64,000 nucleotides of DNA from Macrocybe gigantea (lineage: Eukaryota; Basidiomycota; Agaricomycetes; Agaricales; Callistosporiaceae), in NCBI GenBank assembly GCA_011319805.1, contig SJRY01000252.1, positions 186,001 through 250,000 of the forward strand, given 5' to 3'. The translations under genes were made by a program, and so were the position numbers. The notes beneath the pieces were generated by a model. It did no database searches and had not been told where the DNA came from. It worked only from the letters and a program-made list of their open reading frames with translations. This document shows, one piece after another, positions 55,276 through 64,000 of this stretch (position 1 is the stretch's first letter; every line of letters begins with the position of its first letter).

Positions 55276-57020
55276 ATGAAAGCTCTCGCACCTTGGTCGT
55301 TCTTGCTAGCAAGTTCGCTTTTTGCTCCCCAGGTTTTTGGCACTGTGAGCAAATGCTGTCAAGCAGCATCGGGGTATGCTGATTCTGCCTTTTGTCACAA
55401 CAGATTGCTAGAAGGCAGACTGTCAGCGACAAAAAATGCAGCAATGTGAGTAAATTGTGTTTCAATGACCATGGGGTTCGCTGTACTCACCGATAAACTC
55501 CAGGTTATGTGCATTTCGGCAACCGTAAATGGATCCAACGTGGAATGTATGCTATGCCTTTTCGCCCTCGTTTTGTACTGCGAAAGACTCAGCCTGAGGC
55601 AATCTCAGACGTTTTATCTGCGACTGGCAAACGAACTCTCGGATGGATGGGGATGTAAGAAAAGCTATGCTGGGCCCTTTGCACTTTTCACTGAGTACTT
55701 GACAGGGGATTTGGTCGACGGATGGCGGGTAGCCCAATGGTTATAATGTGGTCCAACTCGGATGGCAGCATCACCTTGTCCCAGCGTTCTACATCGCGGC
55801 AACAGATGCCAACTGTAGACTCCAATCCGTCTAGGATCGCCACATTATCATCCACATTGAGTTCTGTGCGTGTCAATCACGGAAAATGCCTGTTGTCCAT
55901 ATTAAAAATATACTGTCCAGGTTAGCGGCTCAACATCGAGCTTCGGTTACACGATACCAGTGAGATCTCGCATGTGTTAACACCGCAATATGTTTTGTTG
56001 ACATTTACCCCCGTCCAGGCGGACTCCGATACAAAGCCGGTCGTTATCTACGCATATGGTACAGAAGGACCTAGTTCATCAGCAGTGGATGCGACGATCG
56101 CCCAACACTCCGACTATGGCACTTTCCAGCTCAACTTGGCTGGTTCTTCGACGGCAACTTCCTCTGGCTCTTCACCGACTTCTCCGAGCGACTCAGGCTC
56201 CGCTCCTTCGGACGATATTCCATTATTGCCATATCAACGGCTGATCGTGGCGCATGCTATCTTTTGTATTGTTGGCTTTCTCCTGTTACTCCCAGTCGGT
56301 GCACTATTGGCTCGATACTTCCGAACGTTTACACCCACTTGGTTCAGTGGCCATTGGCTCCTCCAATTACTGTTAGGTACGCAAAACGAGCAACGCGCAC
56401 AGAGCCTGCGGATACTCAGTCCCTTTGTTAGCTGGTCCCGTAATTGTGACTGGCACAGCTCTTGGCATCCAATCAATAGAAAAGGCAGGGGCGCTGCATC
56501 TGAATGATAAACACAAGGTCATATTATCCCTTCCTGAAGTTGGCGTACGGCTGAAAGAAATTTTAAATTAGAACTTGGGTGTAGCGCTCTTCGTCCTATA
56601 TTTCTTCCAATGCAGTCTGGGAACGTTCATCCATTTTGTGAAACCAAAGAATGCAAAGCGGCGACCAATACAGAATTACGCCCACGCCGTGATCGGGTTG
56701 CTCATCATTGCCCTCGCTCTTTATCAGGTCTATCTGGGTTATAGAATTGAATGGCCCCAGACGACAGGGCGTGAACAGCTGCCGAGAGGCGTCAACATCC
56801 TTTTCTGGATCTGGGTTGCGGTTAGCGGATTGTACTGAAATATGTTGTTTAGTGGCTGAATAATTTCCATTAGCTTCTTCCGGTACTCTATGTCCTGGGC
56901 TTATCTTTCCTTCCAAGGCAGTTCAAGCAAGAAAGGCGGAAACCGAAAACGCCTACGGACGAAGACGACGAGGCCCATGATATGCGTTACGTTCTCAACC
57001 ATGACCGATACAGGGATTGA
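55276..57020 (+). CDS. DOMON plus cytochrome b561 ferric-reductase-like protein
   Basis: A secreted-to-membrane redox protein: an N-terminal DOMON haem domain outside the membrane and a b561 domain that passes electrons across it. Signal peptide MKALAPWSFLLASSLFAPQ, then after splicing IARRQTVSDKKCSNVMCISA, YVLSATGKRTLGWMGMGFGR and RMAGSPMVIMWSNSDGSITL. The Met in MAGSPM and the surrounding GMGFG match CDH-cytochrome-like DOMON haem binding. The b561 part is YQRLIVAHAIFCIVGFLLLL, GHWLLQLLLAGPVIVTGTAL, GTFIHFVKPKNAKRRPIQNY, AHAVIGLLIIALALYQVYLG and ILFWIWVAVLPVLYVLGLSF, with His ligands in helices 2-4. It ends NHDRYRD (TGA 57018-57020). Likely role: extracellular electron transfer or iron reduction. 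About eight introns. Confidence 0.9.
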
Positions 57021-57355
57021 TGGTCTGCAATAAAGCTGTATAATTGACTCGCTCTCGCAGCGCGCAGTGTCTTCCCTCGCGTTGTTGGGGGTCCCTAGCT
57101 GGACACTAGATTTATGTTGGATTCGGATACGCAACTCGCGTTGAACGCGGTGGACTATGATATGCATTTATCTACCTTCCTAGTCTTACAGGACCACGTC
57201 ATGACGACTTTTTATTTGGTGTAGGAGTGTAGGTTATAGATCTCGCACTAGAATCAGAGTTTTGGTTATTGTTGAGCGGATGTCTGTTGTTTTGCTTTAT
57301 TGATTTCGGACTGTGATGTTAACGCAACAGCAGCTTTGGAACGTTCGGATTCAAC
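57021..57355. other. Intergenic
   Basis: 3' UTR of the b561 gene and promoter of the methyltransferase; no element recognised. Confidence 0.45.
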
Positions 57356-58611
57356 ATGCCGGGCAGCGAGCTATTTTCTTGCTCGCAGGGTTTGCTAGAT
57401 GGCGGTCTCGTGAGCTTAAGTTGTATGTTAATATGGCAACGCTCTGATCACGATCTATCCAACTAGGGAACCACTTTGGAACAACAATTCGGCTTGGACA
57501 TATCATGCAGTCCGCTTTGGTCCGCGAAAGCGGTACTTGATCATCCCGATATCATTGTCGCATCACATTTGGCATTTATGCGAGCTGGTGCGAGGATTAT
57601 AGAGACTGCTACGTAGGATATCCAAACTTGTCCGTTATAGACCGAAATAACGAATTCGTAGATATCAGTCTTCGTTGGTTGGTTACGAAATGGAAGGGTA
57701 TTCTCCAGAACAGGCGAAAGATGCAATGCGAAAGGCGGTTGCTTTAGCTGTGGAGGCTAAGACCTCGTTTCAGCGCGAGATCGGCCTGACGCAAGTGGAT
57801 ATTAGGCTTGCTCTTTCGCTGGGTCCTTTCGGTGCGACATTGTCGCCCGCACAAGAATTTGACGGGTACTACCCTCCTCCTTACGGCCCCAGAGGCTTCG
57901 AGGCGGACGGGGGGGAAAACATCAACTCCTTCGGATCGAATGCTTCTGGGGAACAGGAATCAATCAAGGTCTTGGCCGAGTTCCATCTCGAACGTCTGCT
58001 CATTTTCCAGCAGCATCCGTCGTCGTGGTCAATGATTGATTGCATCGCGTTCGAAACCGTGCCCTTGGTGCGCGAGGTGAAGCGATCAAACAGGCGATGT
58101 TTTGGTTGCAGGAGAGGCTACCTGAAAGAGAACATAAACCATGGTGGATAAGTTTTGTTCTTCCTGATGGAAGATGTCCGGAGACCCGGCACCCGAATGG
58201 TCCAAAACTGACCGCTCGCGATCTCGTTTTCGCCGCGTTCGACAAGACGGTCTCCATTCCGCATCCTCACTCGGCGTCCATGCCTATGCCGACGGGTATC
58301 GGGTAAATTGCACGCCACTGGAAGTCATTCGGGCCGTGATTGAAGAATTTGGGGAAGCTTGGGAGGACCTCCAATTTGGTACCGGATCTCGACCTTGGTT
58401 GGTCGTTTACCCAAATGGCGGAGACGTCTACGATGTCGTCAAAAAAACATGGAACCAAACCGACAGCGCAAAGAAGCGTCAGTGGGCCACGGAACTGGCA
58501 GCTATCATTCGTCATCCATCCACAAGCCATTGGCGAGGCGTGATCGTAGGCGGCTGTTGCAGAGTTGGTCCTCAGCAAATTTCTGAGCTGAGTGGGTGCT
58601 TGCTTCATTGA
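57356..58611 (+). CDS. Homocysteine S-methyltransferase (Mht1/Sam4-like)
   Basis: A zinc enzyme that methylates homocysteine to methionine using S-methylmethionine or S-adenosylmethionine. MPGSELFSCSQGLLDGGL splices in frame to GTTLEQQFGLDISCSPLW, giving the canonical LDGGLGTxLE start. Further motifs are HLAFMRAGARIIETATYQSS, LALSLGPFGATLSPAQEFDG, ERLLIFQQHPSSWSMIDCIA with FETVPLVREV, GVNCTPLEV and VGGCCRVGPQQI. The Cys of GVNC and the CC pair near the C-terminus are the three zinc ligands of the family. Introns are after GGL (57408-57469), after ETA (57613-57662), and two more at about 58075 and 58303. The stop is at 58609-58611. An insert around FEADGGENINSFGSNAS is longer than in yeast homologues. 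Confidence 0.92.
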
Positions 58612-59067
58612 ATCAGAATGAAAAGCGGACCATGGTACTCCATTAGCAGAATTTCCGCCGCTCATGGCTGGAATGTAATCAGCGCTCGTCACTGTCATCC
58701 ACCAATGCAACCGACGAGTTGAAGGAGCGATCGCTGACTCCCTTTGAATTTGTGCCATTCCGACTGCCAAAACCGACATTGGGGCACTTGGAATACGTAG
58801 AACACCCCTTTCTTGCGAGTCTGGTGGAGATTTTTTGGTCCGGTCCGGTCTACGTCCGTCTCGTCACCTGTCTTGGCTGTTTCATGCATCCGGAATGAGG
58901 TGAAGGGCGATGCCATGGCGTATGGTAATGACCGTTTGCCTATAAAACGAGTACCACACCTCCTGCGTTTATCTGCTGTCTCTCAACTTTGCTATCGATA
59001 TCTCAGACAAAGCAGATGTACGTTCCTGCACTTTCAATGCGGGCTTGTGGATCACGTCCGTCGCTAG
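58612..59067. other. Intergenic with TATA box of the small secreted protein gene
   Basis: TATAAAA at 58941-58947 lies about 125 bases before the small secreted protein ATG. Otherwise nothing recognised. Confidence 0.4.
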
Positions 59068-59299
59068 ATGTTTTTCGCTAAATATTTCTTCGGCGTTGCT
59101 CTCGTCGCGTGGAACGTAGCTGCCTATACCTACCCTCAATGCGAGTTCGACACCGACTGTCATAACAAAGAAATTTGCTGTTACCACCGAGGGGTACGTG
59201 TCATGGCTATGTATTCAAATGACCCTAACTAGTTTTCAATAGACTGGAGGTGTACCACCCGGATTGTGCATGACTCGGGTTCAGTGTGATTTATCCTAA
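59068..59299 (+). CDS. Small secreted cysteine-rich protein (60 residues)
   Basis: Two exons (59068-59193 and 59243-59299) with a 49-base intron containing a CTAAC branch site. The product starts with a signal peptide (MFFAKYFFGVALVAWNVAA) and the mature part YTYPQCEFDTDCHNKEICCY plus a short Cys-containing tail has six cysteines in the order C-C-CC-C-C, a compact disulfide-knot-like spacing. No family is recognised. Such proteins in basidiomycetes are effector- or antimicrobial-like candidates, but that is inference from size, secretion and cysteine content only. The gene is too short and too split to appear as a long open frame. Confidence 0.6.
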
Positions 59300-59700
59300 G
59301 ACAGGCAGAATAATGCAGACATGACTCTCGTTTTACGTTTTTCTATACTGAGTTATTGTCTGATCAACAAACACGAGGCACGTGCAAAGCTGTTGGACAA
59401 GGTTGACAAGGCTCTCCAAAGATTCCCCTCGTCGTTGCCCGTCGCTTGCTCGTTGTGGACCACGATCCGTCAATTCAGCCTTTGTTGTCAGCTTTGCTAG
59501 CGACACAAGGGTCATATCCTTGTCCTAAGCCTCCCTTTCAGCCGGCTTTAGCATCGTGTCGCGCACAATCAGGTCAAAGCTCCCTAACCAGTTCCTAAGC
59601 GTGCTGCTTATAAAAGCCCACGTTCACGTCCCTTGCAACATCTGCGCCCACAAACCCTTCTGAAACCACTCGGTTCTCTAACGCTAGCTTCACTCTTCCA
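59300..59700. other. Promoter region of Chk2-like kinase
   Basis: TATAAAAG at 59609-59616, 85-92 bases upstream of the ATG. No gene seen in the rest. Confidence 0.45.
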
Positions 59701-62149
59701 ATGGATCCATATGTAGACAACATGGTCACTGACGATATCGTTGACGAGTCTCAGGACCAGCCACAAACCCAGTCGACTCAGCAGGCCTCGCAACCCAACC
59801 CGTCACTTGACGCGCATCTTTGGGGTTATCTCCAACCTTGCAATCCGGCCCTTACGCGTATCGATTTCTGGAGGATCAGTCCACGTTACACTATAGGAAG
59901 AAATACCGCGAACCAGGTCGTCCTGCCTGGTTTCAAAGTTAGTGAGTACCTACACCCGCCTCACAACTCGTCGCATAAATTGAACCCCTCTTCTCGTTAG
60001 GCAATAATCATTGCACCATCACCTGGGATGGATCCGAAAGTCATGATTCGACCGTCATCGTTCAGGATTTATCCAGCAATGGCACTTTTGTAAGCTGTAC
60101 CATTCATCCGCCTCGACTCTGGCTCACGGCTTCTCAAGATCAATGGGGTCAAAATAGGCAAGAACCAGTCCAGGCTCCTTCGAGAAGGCAACGAGATAGC
60201 GTTTGGGACGTGCACACCGCAGATCAACAGCTTGGAGGATTATCGTGGGTCCTTCCTCCGTTGCCACTTACTGTTTAGTGTATGCTCACGGAATGTAGGT
60301 TTCTTTTATCGGCATACCGCCGCTGGCCCTCCTACTTCCGGCCTCTATGCTCACTATGACGTGAGCCATGAGCTAGGGAAGGGTTCTTTTGCCACTGTCA
60401 TGAAAGCCGTCTCTCGTGCCACTGGAGAGTGGTACGCAGTCAAAATGCTTCAAGAGAGCCGCAACGTGAACAGGAGCTCGAGGAATACTGCCTTTTCAAG
60501 GGAGATCTCCATCATGGAAAAGCTCAAGCATCCCAACATCTGTGAACTAAAGGAAGTGTTCTTTGAGGAAAATCATGACATCAGTAAGTCGATGCGGTCT
60601 TGGTGACGACATGCGTTCTCATACTCGCAAAAGATCTTGTCTTGGAATTCGTTGATGGTGGTGATCTTCTGGAATACATCCTGAAGCGCAACGGCCTCAG
60701 TCAGTTTCCAAACCTGCCGTCACGTCGTTCTCTTACTCACTGCTCAAATTAGCTGAGATCGACGCGCAACATATCACATATCAAATGTGTGATGCTCTTG
60801 CTGTGAGCTGTTTTTTTTTGTGATGTTACTGTCACTCACTCGTCCCAATGCACCTCAGTACATCCATTCCCAAGGCGTAGCGCATCGAGACCTGAAGCCG
60901 GAGGTCAGTCCACAGAAGTCTCGGGAATATTATTCTGACTTATCGATTTCAGAACATCCTCTTGACTAACGACAAGCCTCCCATAGTGAAAGTGGCTGAT
61001 TTTGGCCTTGCGAAGGCTGTCGACAGCCTTACAATGTTGAGGGTAAGATGAAGCCCCACGGTTCATACATCAAATGACGCGATCCTTGTGAATACAGACC
61101 ATGTGTGGAACGCCGAATTATCTCGCCCCTGAAGTTGTCTTACAAACAGACAACGAAGGTTATGACCACGTTGTCGACAGCTGGAGCGTCGGCGTCATTG
61201 TGTTTTCAATGTAACTTGGCTCAATTTACTCTCCAGGGCACGCTAAGTAATTGTTCATCAGGTTGACCAACGCTAGTCCATTCGTAGAAGAAGAAAATCA
61301 AAGGGACATTCGCCTCCGTATCACCCAACGTTATATTGATTGGAATCATCTGACTAACGTGGGCACTAGTGAACAAGGTTCGTGTTGACATTCATGCTTG
61401 ACGCCGACAGGCTCGCTCATTGATTCAATGCAGTGGAGGATTTCGTCCGGCAACTTTTGAAAGAAGATCCTCTGCGTCGAATGACGCTCAAGGACGCTTT
61501 GGATCATCCTTGGATGAAATCTTACGTTCCCGTCTACGATTATATATCTAGGAGAAACCGCCCTTCTCGGAAAGATGACGCTATGATGCGGTCGAGATGC
61601 GACGGGAACGAATCCAACGACGATGCTAGCAATGACATGGCCATTGAATCTAGCCCTGTTTCGGGTGGGGCCGGCTCATCAAAAGGCTCGCGGACAGCTC
61701 CCCTCCAGCGCCGAAGCCACATTCTAGCGCAAGCCGCTGAGGGCAAAGACTTACTCGAACCATCGTGGGAGATGCTTGCGAGCATTTCAGAACAAGAATC
61801 GGATGATTCCGGCCTGAGCAGCAATGTCAAGGGCCAGAACAAACGTGTCCACTCGGAGTTGACACCCTTGTCAGAAGAAGCGTCCTTGGACGCCGAGATG
61901 GGCGGATCTAGCCCTTTGAGCGATACTGATTTCAACAAGCGGCAATTGGGAGACGACGATGCTACCTCAAGGAACGGAGCCGGAAACCCAGGGAAAGGGA
62001 GCCGTGGCAAGGCCAGCACCCCGCTAGCGGCCACCTCTCGAACCACGCGTTCACGTGCCGCAGCCAAGTCTGCTCAAGCTAGCGAAGACGATTCCACTCC
62101 GCTGCGACGGTCCGCTCGCCACCCTCAGAAAGTCGCACGCAAGATCTAA
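59701..62149 (+). CDS. CHK2: Checkpoint kinase Chk2/Cds1/Rad53-like (FHA plus kinase)
   Basis: DNA-damage and replication checkpoint kinase acting downstream of ATR/ATM. The N-terminus has an SQ/TQ cluster ([17 protein letters not shown]), the phosphorylation site for those kinases. The FHA domain shows [36 protein letters not shown] and [20 protein letters not shown]. The kinase: [66 protein letters not shown] and [15 protein letters not shown]. The C-terminal tail is Ser-rich and ends in basic motifs ([14 protein letters not shown]) consistent with a nuclear signal. About 11 exons, several very short near 60750-61060. Domain order SCD-FHA-kinase is the diagnostic Chk2 layout with one FHA, as in Cds1 rather than two-FHA Rad53. 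Confidence 0.93.
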
Positions 62150-62594
62150 GTCGCCGACTGTTGCCGGTATCTTCCTGTTATATTACCCATATCTTACATT
62201 GTCTTGCTATTATCTACCCATCGCACTCATTGTTTTCGCTCTGATTCGTATTGCAACGCTCCTTCAGGTTGGCTGGCTGGATAAACAATGTTATGTATGT
62301 ATGTCGATGAATGCAATCCCAAACATTATATCCATTTTCGACCATTGCAAAAGGACATTACATTGCGTTCAACATGACTATATAATCTCAAAGCATTCGT
62401 AATGTGAGTGTATATACGAAATATTTCCCTATCAAGCTCGAAGCAGTCTGAGAAATTCACAAGGACTACCTATACAGCAACCAAAGATACATAGTATAGA
62501 GCAGCTCAACAAAAAAAAACATGATCACTTGCTGCAAGCATGATAAACAGCGGGGCAAAAGAGCGCAGCGGCTTCTAACCACTGTTCCGAAACA
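62150..62594. other. Convergent 3' spacer
   Basis: AT-rich UTR-like sequence between the ends of the kinase and the zinc-cluster gene; no gene recognised. Confidence 0.45.
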
Positions 62595-63952
62595 TCAAGT
62601 TTTAGACCGGCGATTCTTCAATTTGGGGCTGTTGGAAGGAGCCTTGACCGCTTTTGAGTTCGGCACGGCCTTCTTTTTACGCATTCCACGACGGCTTTCC
62701 GATGGGTATTCGCATTTGATAGAACGACGTTGGCACTGACTAGAAACGGAGAAGAAAGTGGCGCATCAGTCATCTAAGCGTATGGGAAGTCATTGAAGGG
62801 TGGAATGTGGATATAGGGCGGATGCAGCGCGTGATGTAAGTACAGGAAATGAATAAATGAAACTTACTTGCACGTCCTGTCCTTGCTTCCGGGTATAGGG
62901 GGCCCGCATGCGATCTTCCGGCCTCGGCAGAAGAGGCACGCCAGAGGGGGCTTCTTTTCAGCTATTCTCTTGCTCGGCAAGGGGCTCAGGCGCATACGGG
63001 GAGACGGATCGGCCGGGACTGTTTGATTCGATGCCGATACGAGCTGATTCATGGACTGATGTGACGTATGATCATGGCCACCTGGCCGGGGATACTCATA
63101 AGGAACGGGGGGCGCGGGGACTGCTTCGATTCTACCAGAGAATCAGACGTCGTGAGATTAGGATCCGGGAGGGTTTCCGAAATGGAGGTGTGATATGCGT
63201 TATCGACCGACCAGCGGGGGACCATTCGAAATCCGGCCTCGACAGGCGATATGAAGCGTTCTTCTTGAGAGGAAAAGGGTGTTTGCGGCGTCAGGAGTAT
63301 GGAGGATGGCGAAGACATGCTAGAAACTGGTGAAGGGAGGTGATCCATGATGGGTGGCTCCTCCGACCGCTGAGCATCGTTGTAGGAATAAGGAACGGCT
63401 GGAGCTTGTTCGTTCAGCGCATCGGCAATGGATGAGTTCCTCGCGTTGGCAAATGACTGGATCTGCGGTGCAGCGATACGTCAGTCGAACAGCAGGGCGA
63501 GCAAGGTGCATTACGAACGTAACGTGTTTCAGGATATTGAGATGAAGCGCTCGACGATGGCGCGACGTCGGTAGTTGGCGAATAGTAGGCGCTAGTGATT
63601 GGGAGTATTGTGGAGTGTGCGGATAAATCACTAGGGTCAGAACTAACGGCATGAGTCGACGAGACGCAGGGCGTGTTGTCCGTCGCGAACGCGGTGGCCA
63701 TCGCTAACGAGGAGCTGGCGAAGCTCAGAGAGGGTGCGGGGAGAGCTTCGTACTGGGATCCTTGTGCATAGTAAAACGCGGGCCCTTCGAAAAAGCCACC
63801 ACTGGCATTGCCGGCATGATGCTGATAGTTCCATTGTTGAAGCAAGGCTTGCTTGGCTTGAGGGAAAGTAGCGTAAAACTTTTCGTCCTCTTCGATCTTC
63901 CATTGCGCAAAGAGAGACAAGGGCTGTGCGACGGGTTCGCTCTGAAAAAGCA
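62595..63952 (-). CDS. Regulator with C-terminal Zn2Cys6 cluster, 5' end outside window
   Basis: A probable DNA-binding protein truncated by the right edge. The first visible exon starts after an acceptor (TTTTTCAG) with SEPVAQPLSLFAQWKIEEDE, then Ser/Pro/Ala-rich disordered sequence, IQSFANARNSSIADALNEQA and HLPSPVSSMSSPSSILLTPQ. The binuclear cluster is at the far C-terminus: PPLACLFCRGRKIACGPPIP, spliced across about 62742-62873 to QCQRRSIKCEYPSESRRG, followed by a basic tail ending NRRSKT (TGA 62595-62597). The six-cysteine pattern C-x2-C-x6-C ... C-x2-C-x5-C fits with slightly short second half. No middle homology region is seen. Targets unknown. Confidence 0.75.
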
Positions 63953-64000
63953 AGTCGGGCGCTCAGCTTGGTGGGCGACAGCCGACGAACATCGACAATC

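Overview
The window reads as nuclear DNA of a filamentous basidiomycete, most likely an Agaricomycete. Genes lie close together on both strands and are broken by many 45-60 base GT-AG introns. Several families are typical of that group: ArAE/FUSC-like transporters, P450s, a DOMON-b561 oxidoreductase, Zn2Cys6 regulators and Ptc1-like PP2Cs. No species can be named from the sequence alone. Exon boundaries below were worked out by hand from splice signals and protein-family continuity. Family assignments rest on recognised motifs, not on database searches.

Layout. 1-8.9 kb: the 3' end of an SCP/FCP-type phosphatase, the fatty-acid elongation dehydratase PHS1, a large ArAE/FUSC-like membrane protein and a cytochrome P450. 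9.5-14 kb: a mitochondrial PPR protein divergent from the cohesin kleisin RAD21. 14.2-19.7 kb: a secretory block with two tandem carboxymuconolactone-decarboxylase-like genes, a GH16 glucanase and a single-pass membrane protein. 20.2-27.8 kb: a protein kinase with a large insert, an AlkA/Mag1 DNA glycosylase, an I9-type protease inhibitor, an unexplained 1.2 kb stretch and a membrane-anchored GH18 chitinase. 28.0-33.5 kb: a tetraspan protein, then two identical tRNA-His genes in inverted orientation enclosing a small TA-flanked Tc1/mariner-like element and an orphan gene, then a choline-transporter-like (PNS1) gene. 33.8-38.9 kb: two tandem Ptc1-like phosphatases and an eIF5-mimic (BZW) gene. 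39.1-46.7 kb: a Zn2Cys6 regulator, the meiotic factor MND1 and a second P450. 47.1-54.1 kb: a long low-complexity scaffold-like protein, complex I subunit NDUFS7 and API5. 55.3-64 kb: a DOMON-cytochrome b561 reductase, homocysteine S-methyltransferase, a small cysteine-rich secreted protein, the checkpoint kinase Chk2/Cds1 and a regulator with a C-terminal Zn2Cys6 cluster that runs off the right edge.

Functionally, the window mixes housekeeping (lipid elongation, respiration, translation, one-carbon metabolism), genome maintenance (RAD21, AlkA, MND1, Chk2) and secreted or redox functions (GH16, GH18, CMD-like, DOMON-b561, P450s). The most noteworthy local structures are the inverted tRNA-His pair with its TE-containing island, coding exons consisting only of the start ATG in RAD21 and MND1, apparent single-base frameshifts in API5 and the chitinase, and a perfect palindrome in the promoter of the second P450.
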